From AP-15 sp963797115 (GTDB lineage: Bacteria; Pseudomonadota; Alphaproteobacteria; ATCC43930; CGMCC-115725): a stretch of 64,000 nucleotides of DNA. The DNA is taken from positions 620,001 through 684,000 of the forward strand of contig CAWCOH010000005.1 in NCBI GenBank assembly GCA_963797115.1. Direction: 5' to 3'. Both the position numbers and the translations under genes were made by a program. Below, piece by piece: positions 53,404 to 61,230 of the stretch; position 1 is the stretch's first letter; each line of letters begins with the position of its first letter. The notes beneath the pieces were generated by a model, which was given only the letters and a program-made list of their open reading frames with translations, ran no database searches and was not told where the DNA came from.

Positions 53404-56400
53404 TCAGCGCTTGGCGGCGAAGATCCCCGAGGTCAGATAGGTCGGGCCGGCCGTCGTCTTGAAGGCGAAATTGCCGCCGGTTTCGGCTGCCATCGGGCCA
53501 TAAAAGCTCCCGTTGATCGCCCCGGTGATTCCGGGCACGGTGGTTATCGCGAATTTGTAATTGGCGCCGTGAGTGGCGGAGCTGCCCGAGACGGTGAAGC
53601 TGCGTCCGTCATAGTTGTTGACGGCAAACGAGCCCGCTCGGGTAGCAAAATTATAGGTAGCCGCCAAACCTCCGGCCGCCATGTACTGTGCGCCGTTGTT
53701 GAATACCGAGCCGATCATGTGGCCGTTGTAGCTGCCGATGGCGCCCTGCGATGCCAAAATTCTGATATCGGCTGTCGGCGTGATCTGCCCGGCGGTCCAG
53801 AAGTTAATGCCGCCGCGATCGATCCGCGAGATCGTGTTGTCGGTCGAATTGCCGGTGCGCAGATCGCCGCCCCAATAACCCCACTGCAGATACTTGCATT
53901 CGCAGTATGACGAGCCGGACGGCAGCAGCGAGGTCGGCGGCGGTGCGGCACCCGAGCTCAACAGGTAGAGCTTGCCGGCCTCGGCCATGTCGCCATTGAC
54001 GACCAGGTCCTCGCGGTTGATCTGCTGGGCTTTGGTGCCGCTCTCGACGGCGCCGTAGATGTTGTCGTCGACGAACACCTCGCGCCCACCGCCGCTGCCG
54101 GTCAGCCCGCCGAATTCCATCTTGACGCGGCTGACGCCGCCGGTTGCCGAAGCAGCCAAGCGATTGCTGGTCAGGGTCGCGGCAACGCGGTTGTTGGCGG
54201 CATCTGTGGTGAGTGAGGTTTTGCCGGTGATCACGTAAGGGTCGGTCTGCGCGGTCGTGTTCATGACCCCGCCGAAATAGCCCTTCATAATCCGGCCGGT
54301 GCGGTTCGCACCGACCCCGGTAGTCAGGCTCGCGGCCGTTGCGGGTTGGCTAAAGCCGTAATTCGTCGCCGCGCCCGACAGCGGGACCTCCGACGCCGTT
54401 GATGGGATCACCGGCGTGGTCAGCTGACCATTTGCCGAGTGGTAATTCGTCTGATCCAACACAAAGCCGGCGATCGTAGTTGCTCCGTAGAGGCTGTTGC
54501 CTTTGCCGTCGACGGCTGAGGAAAACGCCGAGCCGATGCGAACGGGTGCGGTTGTCGGCGTGAGTTGCGAGGTGCCGCGCACCACGCCGGAGGCGACCGG
54601 CTGGCCCGAACTCTGCAGCGGGAGGACGGAACCGATCGAGGTCACCAGCACCGACTGCTGATTGGCACCTTGACCGCTGATGGCCAGGCTGGCTTGCAGG
54701 GTGCGGCTTCGCGCATTCGCTTCGCCGATCGCCGTGTTCGCCGGTGCCACGAGGTAGAGCGGCGACACATACGCGTTTGCCAGATTGCCGCCGGCATTGT
54801 TGCGGATGAACGGGATGTTTGATTGCAGCGCCGCATCGGGCTGGACGGTGAAGGCGATAATCCGGGTCGAGCCGGTCGCCGCGAGGGCGTTCGCGCTGAC
54901 CGGCAGCCCGCCGGCAACGAATTCGCGCTGGTTCGGCGAGTTGACCGGCGTCAGGTTGGCATAGAAAAAGGAGCCGTCGGGAGACAAATAGCTCGTGCCG
55001 CTGACCGGCCCGAGCGGGCTCGCCGTCCCGCTCGACCCGAAGCTGGCGGTGCCCGGCACCAAAGGGATCGTCAGTTGGCCGGCGCCGCCAAGGGCAGTGC
55101 TCAGAACCCCGTTCACCAGCATCCCGTCGGTAAACGCGAATTGCGCCGGCGCGGTCTGACCGATAAAGCCGAGGGTGCTGCCGCTGTTGCTGGTACCTTT
55201 GAAGATTCCTGCGTAGAGCGTTGTAATTTTTTCCTGCAGCGATTGCTGCAGATCTGCCTGCTGCCGCAGAGCCTGTTTCTGCAGCGATTTTTGCAGATCT
55301 GCCTGCTGCTGTAGTGCTTGTTTCTGCAGCGATTGCTGCAGGTCTGCCTGCTGCCGCAGAGCCTGTTTCTGCAGCGATTTTTGCAAATCTGCCTGCTGCT
55401 GTAGTGCTTGTTTCTGCAGCGATTGCTGCAGGTCTGCCTGCTGCTGTAGTGCGTGTTTCTGCAGCGATTTTTGCAGGTCTGCCTGCTGCTGTAGTGCGTG
55501 TTTCTGCAGCGATTGCTGCAGGTCTGCCTGCTGCTGTAGGGCCTGTTTCTGGAGCGATTGCTGCAGGTCTGCCTGCTGCTGTAGTGCGTGTTTCTGCAGC
55601 GATTTTTGCAGGTCTGCCTGCTGCTGTAGGGCCTGTTTCTGGAGCGATTGCTGCAGGTCCGCCTGCTGCTGTAGGGCCTGTTTCTGGAGCGATTGTTGCA
55701 GGTCCGCCTGCTGCTGTAGTGCGTGTTTCTGCAAAGATTGCTGCAGCTCTGCCTGCTGCTGTAGTGCCTGTTTCTGCAGCGATTTTTGCAGGTCTGCCTG
55801 CTGCTGTAGGGCGTGTTTCTGGAGCGATTGCTGCAGGTCTGCCTGCTGCTGTAGTGCGTGTTTCTGCAAAGATTGCTGCAGCTCTGCCTGCTGCTGTAGT
55901 GCCTGTTTCTGCAAAGATTGCTGCAGCTCTGCCTGCTGCTGTAGGGCCTGTTTCTGCAGCGATTGTTGCAGGTCGGCCGGCTGTTGTTGTACTTGGCGTT
56001 GCAGCGCTTGTTGCAGGTCGCTCTGTCGCGGCTGAACCTCTTGTTGGGGTAATTCTTGCGGCTGCGTTTGTTGTATTGTCACCCGGGCTTGCGAGGCGCT
56101 TAGTCGTATGGTCGGCTGGTTGGCGGTAACGGGGAGTTGCGATTGTGCCAGCTGAACGGCGTAATTCACGTTCGGCGGCTGCATGGGCACGACAGCCGGC
56201 GGGGTACTTTGCTGAATTGCCTGGCCAACGCCACTATTGGCGACTGCCGTGTCGGTCGGGATCGTGGTGGCACCACCGCTCTTGCCGGCCAGGCCGTCGA
56301 GCTGGGCAAGCAACGCGGCGGCGGCGCCGGGCGGCGCGGGAGCAGGGGCGGAGGGTGCCGCGCCCGGTCCTGACAGGGTGACTTCCCATCCGGGCCTGAT

Positions 56401-56937
56401 GATCGTCTGTGAGATCCCGTTCAGCCCGGTCACCGTAGCGCCCTTGCCATAAGCAAAGATCACCTCGAGGCCGCCGCCCGCGGCTTGGTTCACCAAAACT
56501 ACGCCGCCGCGGATCCCGATGGTCGCCGAGGGCGTGCGCAGCGAAACCGCGTTTTCCTGCTTGCTGAGCTTGCCGCCGACAAAGCGGAGCACGCCGCGGG
56601 TCAGGCTAGCCGCCATCTTGCCGGTGCCGGCCGCGGGATCGTAGACAAACTCGTCGACCACCAGGTCCGAGTTCGGTCCGACGGACATCGTCGACTGATC
56701 GACAAACAGGATCTGCGTTTGACCTTCGAGCCCGGTGGTTATGCGCTCGTTGAAGACGACCTCCTGGCCGAGCACGAGCCGCCGTGGCAGGGCACTCGGC
56801 GGAATGCCCATGGCTTCCGGGTTGACCGCGGCATTGACGCCGAGCCGCTGGGCGAGGGCTGTCGGGCTCTCCAGCCCCGCGCCGACGACGATGAGGGCTA
56901 CGAGCGCTAAATTTCGCACCAGAGATCGAACGAACAC
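53404..56937 (-). CDS. FecR-domain protein with long Gln/Leu repeat region
   Basis: An 1177-residue exported protein. The GTG at 56937 follows AGGAGG at good spacing and gives a signal peptide (FVRSLVRNLALVALIVVGAG...ALAQ). A FecR domain follows (RITTGLEGQTQILFVDQSTM, SVGPNSDLVVDEFVYDP). Then come a Pro/Ala linker and sixteen tandem 15-residue units (type LQQSLQKQALQQQAD), predicted to be helical. The C-terminal 550 residues are Gly/Thr/Ser-rich, like a surface or passenger domain, with a Cys pair (SYCECKY) and the ending TSGIFAAKR. It is followed upstream on the same strand by a TPR outer-membrane protein. An exported, possibly surface-located structural role is inferred. Confidence 0.8.
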   Translation of the reverse strand: MFVRSLVRNLALVALIVVGAGLESPTALAQRLGVNAAVNPEAMGIPPSALPRRLVLGQEVVFNERITTGLEGQTQILFVDQSTMSVGPNSDLVVDEFVYDPAAGTGKMAASLTRGVLRFVGGKLSKQENAVSLRTPSATIGIRGGVVLVNQAAGGGLEVIFAYGKGATVTGLNGISQTIIRPGWEVTLSGPGAAPSAPAPAPPGAAAALLAQLDGLAGKSGGATTIPTDTAVANSGVGQAIQQSTPPAVVPMQPPNVNYAVQLAQSQLPVTANQPTIRLSASQARVTIQQTQPQELPQQEVQPRQSDLQQALQRQVQQQPADLQQSLQKQALQQQAELQQSLQKQALQQQAELQQSLQKHALQQQADLQQSLQKHALQQQADLQKSLQKQALQQQAELQQSLQKHALQQQADLQQSLQKQALQQQADLQQSLQKQALQQQADLQKSLQKHALQQQADLQQSLQKQALQQQADLQQSLQKHALQQQADLQKSLQKHALQQQADLQQSLQKQALQQQADLQKSLQKQALRQQADLQQSLQKQALQQQADLQKSLQKQALRQQADLQQSLQEKITTLYAGIFKGTSNSGSTLGFIGQTAPAQFAFTDGMLVNGVLSTALGGAGQLTIPLVPGTASFGSSGTASPLGPVSGTSYLSPDGSFFYANLTPVNSPNQREFVAGGLPVSANALAATGSTRIIAFTVQPDAALQSNIPFIRNNAGGNLANAYVSPLYLVAPANTAIGEANARSRTLQASLAISGQGANQQSVLVTSIGSVLPLQSSGQPVASGVVRGTSQLTPTTAPVRIGSAFSSAVDGKGNSLYGATTIAGFVLDQTNYHSANGQLTTPVIPSTASEVPLSGAATNYGFSQPATAASLTTGVGANRTGRIMKGYFGGVMNTTAQTDPYVITGKTSLTTDAANNRVAATLTSNRLAASATGGVSRVKMEFGGLTGSGGGREVFVDDNIYGAVESGTKAQQINREDLVVNGDMAEAGKLYLLSSGAAPPPTSLLPSGSSYCECKYLQWGYWGGDLRTGNSTDNTISRIDRGGINFWTAGQITPTADIRILASQGAIGSYNGHMIGSVFNNGAQYMAAGGLAATYNFATRAGSFAVNNYDGRSFTVSGSSATHGANYKFAITTVPGITGAINGSFYGPMAAETGGNFAFKTTAGPTYLTSGIFAAKR
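55234..55971. repeat. Tandem 45-bp repeats in the FecR-domain gene
   Basis: About 16.4 copies of a 45-bp unit, each encoding 15 residues. Three positions vary between units: QQSL or QKSL, KQALQ, KHALQ or KQALR, and QQAE or QQAD. All variants stay in frame. The repeat is preceded by a degenerate copy (LQQALQRQVQQQPAD). Copy number is likely to differ among strains. Confidence 0.95.
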
Positions 56938-57062
56938 CGTGATCGAGCCCTCCTCACCAAAAGTATCGTAGTTATACAGCATTTGGGCGAAATTGACGAG
57001 GCTTCTTCCCGCCCTGCTTGCCCCTCCATTCACCCCCGCGTGCGGGGGCTCCGGTCAGGCGG

Positions 57063-58499
57063 CTAGAAGCGAAGCTGCGGGCCGATCAATACGGAGGTAT
57101 TGCTGTAGGCGTAGAGAGGCAGGTTCGACGAGATGATGTCGCGCTCCAGCTGCAGCACGATCGCGGCGTTCGGCAATACCTGCCAAGTCTGGGTTACGCC
57201 AAACCGCCAGCGCTGCGTCAATTGGCTGCTGAAGCCGCTCGGGAACGCTATCGTGTCGGGCGTAGCCGTGGTCACGCAGCACGGGTCGGGAGATGCATAA
57301 TTGCTCCACAAACGGCCGACGAAGGCCGAGCTCTCCCAGGGATATTTCGTCATCCCGAGGGGATCGTCGTAGCGGACGCGGTAAGAGCCCGTCACCGCAT
57401 AGCTCATGTTGGTATAGTAAGGAAGCTGCGTCGATTGATCGAGATAATCGAACTGCAGGCCCAATACGGAGTTGCTGGTAATCGGTTTGTTCAGCTGCAG
57501 CGAGACGAGCTTGTCACTGCCGTTGAGACCCGTCGACAGCGGCCGGGTCGGGGCGTTGGTGAAGCTTTTTTGCCGGAACTCGAACACCCCGCGCAACGCC
57601 AGGTCGCTCCACACAAGCTGGTTGTAGTCAATACCAAAGCCACCGGCTAAGAAATACTGGTCCCATCCGAGACCGACCTCGTCGAAGATTGCATATGGAC
57701 GGAACGAAGCCGCCGTATCGCCGATCAGCCCGCCGTTTGGGAAGTTGAAGCGCGGTCCGGCGGTCACCTCGAGTAGAGCAAGGTCAAGCCGGTTTACCAA
57801 AGAATTGAAATAATGGTTTAGGTAGGTGGCCCCCGTGACGTCCAATGTGTCGCGGGTCTGCGTCTGCAAATCGTAGCTGTACACCACCGAGCCGCTGCCG
57901 AAAATGCTCCCAGACGGCTGTTTGGTGAATTGGTTATTGAGCAGCACCGGGCCAATCGGCGAGAGGATCGTGGAGGAGCCGGCGACATTGGCATTGGTTT
58001 GATACTGCCCGCCGAATAACAGATAGCCGGATAGACGGTGGCGCGATTCAGCCTTCTCGATGTCCGCCAGGTATTGATCAACTCGGGCCCGGACTTCGGG
58101 CGGCGGATTGGCAGCGGCGGCCCTGTCGAAGTAATCCCGCGCAAGGCCGAAGGAGCCCATTCGGAAATACAAGGCGCCGAGCTCGAGCCGAACCCGCGGC
58201 AAGTCTGGGTTGAACAGCAGCATGCGCTCGAGCGCAGAAACCGCCGCTTCATAGTCTCCCAGCCGGGTTGATACATCGGCATAGGCGAATGCCACGTCGA
58301 GGTTTGCCGGATCCTGCAACATCCGCTGAAACAGGGCATCCTTTTGCGTCTGCAGAGACGCCGTATCTTCGCCTGCGGCCGTTTCCGCCGCCGCCCTGCC
58401 CGGGGAGAACAACGCTAGAAGCGCGATTAAACAAAGCAAAATCGTCGACAAATTCCACAGCCGGCAAGCCGCGTCGCCACTTCGGCCGAGAGCGTTCAC
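57063..58499 (-). CDS. TPR-containing outer-membrane beta-barrel protein (SlpA/DUF560-like)
   Basis: A 478-residue protein: an N-terminal membrane or signal segment (LSTILLCLIALLALFSPGRA), a periplasmic TPR-like domain (ANLDVAFAYADVSTRLGDYE, LPRVRLELGALYFRMGSFGL), then a beta-barrel with alternating aromatic strands (RLSGYLLFGGQYQTNANVAG) and a C-terminal Phe (TSVLIGPQLRF). This resembles surface-assembly modifiers of the Slam/DUF560 group. It lies 125 bases upstream of the FecR-repeat gene on the same strand, suggesting that it helps to export or anchor that protein. Confidence 0.75.
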   Translation of the reverse strand: MNALGRSGDAACRLWNLSTILLCLIALLALFSPGRAAAETAAGEDTASLQTQKDALFQRMLQDPANLDVAFAYADVSTRLGDYEAAVSALERMLLFNPDLPRVRLELGALYFRMGSFGLARDYFDRAAAANPPPEVRARVDQYLADIEKAESRHRLSGYLLFGGQYQTNANVAGSSTILSPIGPVLLNNQFTKQPSGSIFGSGSVVYSYDLQTQTRDTLDVTGATYLNHYFNSLVNRLDLALLEVTAGPRFNFPNGGLIGDTAASFRPYAIFDEVGLGWDQYFLAGGFGIDYNQLVWSDLALRGVFEFRQKSFTNAPTRPLSTGLNGSDKLVSLQLNKPITSNSVLGLQFDYLDQSTQLPYYTNMSYAVTGSYRVRYDDPLGMTKYPWESSAFVGRLWSNYASPDPCCVTTATPDTIAFPSGFSSQLTQRWRFGVTQTWQVLPNAAIVLQLERDIISSNLPLYAYSNTSVLIGPQLRF

Positions 58500-59061
58500 C
58501 GCCTTACCTCCGATGACTGTTTCTTAAGGGCCTGGCTCGCAATGAAGCTAGTCTCCCCAAGAGGTTACCGTCGCCCGCGCGGAAGAGGCTGTAATCAAAT
58601 CGGCAGCCCTCTCCAATCGTCGCCCCCGCGGAAAGCGGGGGCCCAGGGCTTGCCCCTGGCATGAACAGGGGGCAAGTGACTGAGACCCCTGGCTTCCCGC
58701 TTTTCGCGGGAACGACGAGACGAGAAATCTGCGGGGCGCCGGCGGATTTCCTGACAGCCGCGAAAGCGGGGGGTCCAGGAGCAACCGCTGCGGTCTTGCT
58801 CTCCTGGGTTCCCGCTTTTGCGGGAAGGACGACCAGAAAAAGGTAAGTCATTGACAACAGGAAATTCATTTCGAGCCAATCTCTTAGGGCTGCGGACCCG
58901 GCGACTGCGGAACTATTACGTACCCGCCGGTTGTGCCGCAAGGCGTTGAGTAACGTTTAACGGCAGTCGTAAGGCCTGCGACAGCGGCTGTCTCGCGCTT
59001 GATGCCAACGCGCGACCGGGGCAGACTGAAGCCACTCTCGCCGAGCCAGGGAGGCTGTCGC
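58500..59061. other. Intergenic region rich in REP-like repeats
   Basis: 562 bases with no gene. The middle 215 bases are made of four related palindromic repeat copies (listed separately). The sequence between 58900 and 59061 holds the likely promoter of the ligase gene. Confidence 0.5.
58619..58833. repeat. Cluster of four REP-like palindromes
   Basis: Copies at about 58619-58649 (CCCCCGCGGAAAGCGGGGGC), 58688-58718 (TTCCCGCTTTTCGCGGGAAC), 58751-58781 (GCCGCGAAAGCGGGGGGTCC) and 58803-58833 (TTCCCGCTTTTGCGGGAAGG). Orientation alternates. These match the frequent GGATTCCCGC...GCGGGAATGACG repeats of alphaproteobacteria, whose translations look like VPAKAGTQE. Confidence 0.8.
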
Positions 59062-60312
59062 GTGGGAACATCGTTTTACGACACGCTCGAGGTGCGCGAT
59101 CCCGCCGCGCGGGAGGCGAGTTTGATGGAGGCGCTGCCGCGGATCGTTGCTGCAGCCAAAGAAAGCGCGCCCGCCTATCGTCGCCTCTTTGCGGCGGTAC
59201 GGCCGGAGGAGGTGACCGACCGGCGAGCCTTGGCGCAACTGCCGCTGACACGCAAATCCGATCTGATCGAGCTGCAGCGGCAGGACCCGCCGTTCGGCGG
59301 CTTTGCCGCGGTCCCAGTCTCGGCGCTGCGCCGGGTGTTCGTGTCGCCCGGGCCGATCTACGAGCCGGAGGGCAGGCGGTCGGATTTCGGCCGGTTTGCC
59401 CGGGCAATGTTCGCCGCCGGGTTCCGCACCGGCGAGCTTGTGCACAACGCCTTCTCCTATCACATGGTCCCGGCGGGCGCCATGGTGGAGAGTGCGGCCG
59501 AAGCCCTCGGCTGCCCGGTCATTCCCGCCGGCGTCGGCCAGACCGAGCAGCAGCTGCGCGTTATCGCCGACCTCAAGCCGGTCGGTTATGTCGGGACCCC
59601 GTCTTTTCTGAAGGTCCTGCTCGATCGAGGAGCGAGCGAGGGGATCGACGTTTCCTCGCTGAAGAAGGCGTTGGTGGGGGCCGAAGCTCTGCCGGCGTCG
59701 CTGCGGGCTGAACTGCGCGGCCACGGGGTGAGAGTGCTGCAAACCTACGGCACGGCCGATGTCGGGATCATCGCCTACGAGAGCACGGGTTCCGGCGGCG
59801 AGGTGTGCCCGGGCATGGTGCTCGACGAGGGGATCATTCTCGAGCTCGTAGTTCCCGGCAGCGGGGAGCCGGTAGCACCCGGCGAGACCGGTGAAGTCGT
59901 CGTGACGACACTGACCCCGGAATATCCGCTGATCCGTTTTGCCACCGGCGACCTCTCCGCGATCCTGCCCGGCATGAGCCCCTGCGGCCGAACCAATCAC
60001 CGGATCCGAGGATGGCTCGGCCGTGCCGACCAGACGACCAAGGTGCGCGGCATGTTCGTGCATCCCGAGCAAGTCGGCGATATTGTGCGCCGGCACAACT
60101 CGATCCTCCGCGCCCGCCTCATCGTCGAGCGGCCGGCCGGGAGCGACGAGATGATGTTGTTGGTCGAAAGCAGCGAACCTGCGGAAGAGCCGGAGCGGAT
60201 CGCCGAAACGGTTCAGGCGGTGACGAAATTGCGCGGAACCGTCAGCCGCGTTCCGGCGGGCAGCCTACCCGGAGACGGGAAGTTGATCGAGGACAGGCGC
60301 AACCTCGACTGA
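59062..60312 (+). CDS. Phenylacetate-CoA ligase-like AMP-binding protein
   Basis: A 416-residue member of the PaaK-like adenylate-forming family. Visible motifs are VFVSPGPIYEPEGRRSDFGR, FSYHMVPAGAMVESAAEALG, YVGTPSFLKVLLDRG, KALVGAEALPASLRAELRG, VLQTYGTADVGIIAYES, and LIRFATGDLSAIL with GRADQTTKVRGMFVHPEQ at the C-terminal hinge. It should activate a carboxylic acid to a CoA thioester; the acid is unknown. The GTG at 59062 follows AGGGAGG; upstream reading to 58999 is not family-like. Confidence 0.85.
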   Translation: MGTSFYDTLEVRDPAAREASLMEALPRIVAAAKESAPAYRRLFAAVRPEEVTDRRALAQLPLTRKSDLIELQRQDPPFGGFAAVPVSALRRVFVSPGPIYEPEGRRSDFGRFARAMFAAGFRTGELVHNAFSYHMVPAGAMVESAAEALGCPVIPAGVGQTEQQLRVIADLKPVGYVGTPSFLKVLLDRGASEGIDVSSLKKALVGAEALPASLRAELRGHGVRVLQTYGTADVGIIAYESTGSGGEVCPGMVLDEGIILELVVPGSGEPVAPGETGEVVVTTLTPEYPLIRFATGDLSAILPGMSPCGRTNHRIRGWLGRADQTTKVRGMFVHPEQVGDIVRRHNSILRARLIVERPAGSDEMMLLVESSEPAEEPERIAETVQAVTKLRGTVSRVPAGSLPGDGKLIEDRRNLD

Positions 60313-60480
60313 ATTCACTAAATCGTCACACTTTTTTCAAACAGAAGTCCCAATCGGCTCCCCATATTGAATGCGTAAGGTTCAGCCTTACAGGTTTGTC
60401 CCCCAAACCTCGTACTCGGTCGAGCAATTCGACCGATGGCCACGCGGCTCCGGAGTTCCCCCCTCCGGAGCCGCCTTTTT
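60313..60480 (+). ncRNA. Candidate structured small RNA with four hairpins and terminator
   Basis: Downstream of the ligase gene are four perfect stems in a row: GTAAGG/CCTTAC (60375-60391), AGGTTTG/CAAACCT (60392-60410), CGGTCGA/TCGACCG (60417-60435) and the 12-bp terminator stem at 60444-60474. Loops of stems 2 and 4 are C-rich (TCCCC, TTCCCCC), as in small RNAs that pair with Shine-Dalgarno sequences. The 5' end is not defined; the listed start is only the gene boundary. It does not match any tRNA, tmRNA, 6S or 4.5S pattern I know. It could instead be the 3' UTR of the ligase mRNA. Confidence 0.5.
60444..60480 (+). terminator. Strong rho-independent terminator
   Basis: GCGGCTCCGGAG (60444-60455), loop TTCCCCC, CTCCGGAGCCGC (60463-60474), then CTTTTT. 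A perfect 12-bp stem with a T-run on the plus strand. It ends the hairpin series 130 bases after the ligase gene. Confidence 0.93.
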
Positions 60481-61188
60481 GTGCAGATGCGGGTTCCATC
60501 GGCCGATTTTGCCGGTAGAGGGAGACCCCTTGTTTTCAACGAAGCTGACCCGCGACCCGCATGGCCGGGCATAGCTTGGCATAACCCGACCATCCATAGC
60601 CCCGGCCGTTGAAAGAGCCATTGTGATCAAGGCTGTGCGGTGTCTTCGGCTTCTTCGGTCTACTTGCTGCAAGACGCCTGAACCGGATAGCCGCTGCGGA
60701 CCTCGCAAAGGTCTCCGACCACTATGTTCCGGGTAGCGGCAGATCAGCAGCACGCACCTTTTATTAACCTCAACGGGTCTGCTCCTCAATAGCACGCGAG
60801 GGGTGAAAAATATCTCTCGACGCTAGAGGCTTCCATATTAACTATCAAAGCGGCGGAAGACGCTCCGCGTGCAGTTCGACCGCAAGCCTCGATGACGCCG
60901 ACGCAAGCCAAGCATGGCCGGCAAGCTGATCGACGGCGGCAATAACGCCCCGTGCTGTGACGCGCACCCTTGGCGTAGCGCATCTTGCGAGTGAGCACTT
61001 CAGCCGATTGCTAGTCCAAAGAATGCCGCGTGCCGCCGCACTAAAAGGTTAAAAGTGGATCGAGGCGAAGGCTGATTTGCTTTCCGCAAGGGGAGATCCG
61101 TTGTCAACGCGCTGTTGATTACCAGCTTTCTGCTTGATGTTATGATTAAGCATATGTAGAAATGGAGCAGCCCAAGTTTTTGGTAAAT
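60481..61188. other. Gene-poor stretch before the methyltransferase
   Basis: About 700 bases with no convincing gene. GC content falls toward the right end. No tRNA or other known RNA was recognised. Confidence 0.5.
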
Positions 61189-61215
61189 CGTTAACTTTGG
61201 TTAACAAACGTTAAC
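61189..61215 (+). promoter_or_regulatory. Three GTTAAC repeats with 10-bp spacing
   Basis: GTTAAC occurs at 61190, 61200 and 61210, one helical turn apart, ending 16 bases before the ATG of the methyltransferase gene. The spacing between TTAA cores is six bases, one less than the CtrA consensus TTAA-N7-TTAA. This looks like a cooperative operator close to the translation start. Confidence 0.5.
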
Positions 61216-61230
61216 GTGCCGGAGTCCCGA

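Noticed and set aside
55314..56129. 271-codon plus-strand frame of Ala/Val-rich repeats
   Set aside because: It is the antisense of the 45-bp repeat array; its periodicity simply mirrors the repeats of the FecR-domain gene.
60313..60480. tRNA or tmRNA gene
   Set aside because: The hairpins do not form a cloverleaf with a 7-bp acceptor stem and T-loop GTTCRA, and no CCA end is present.
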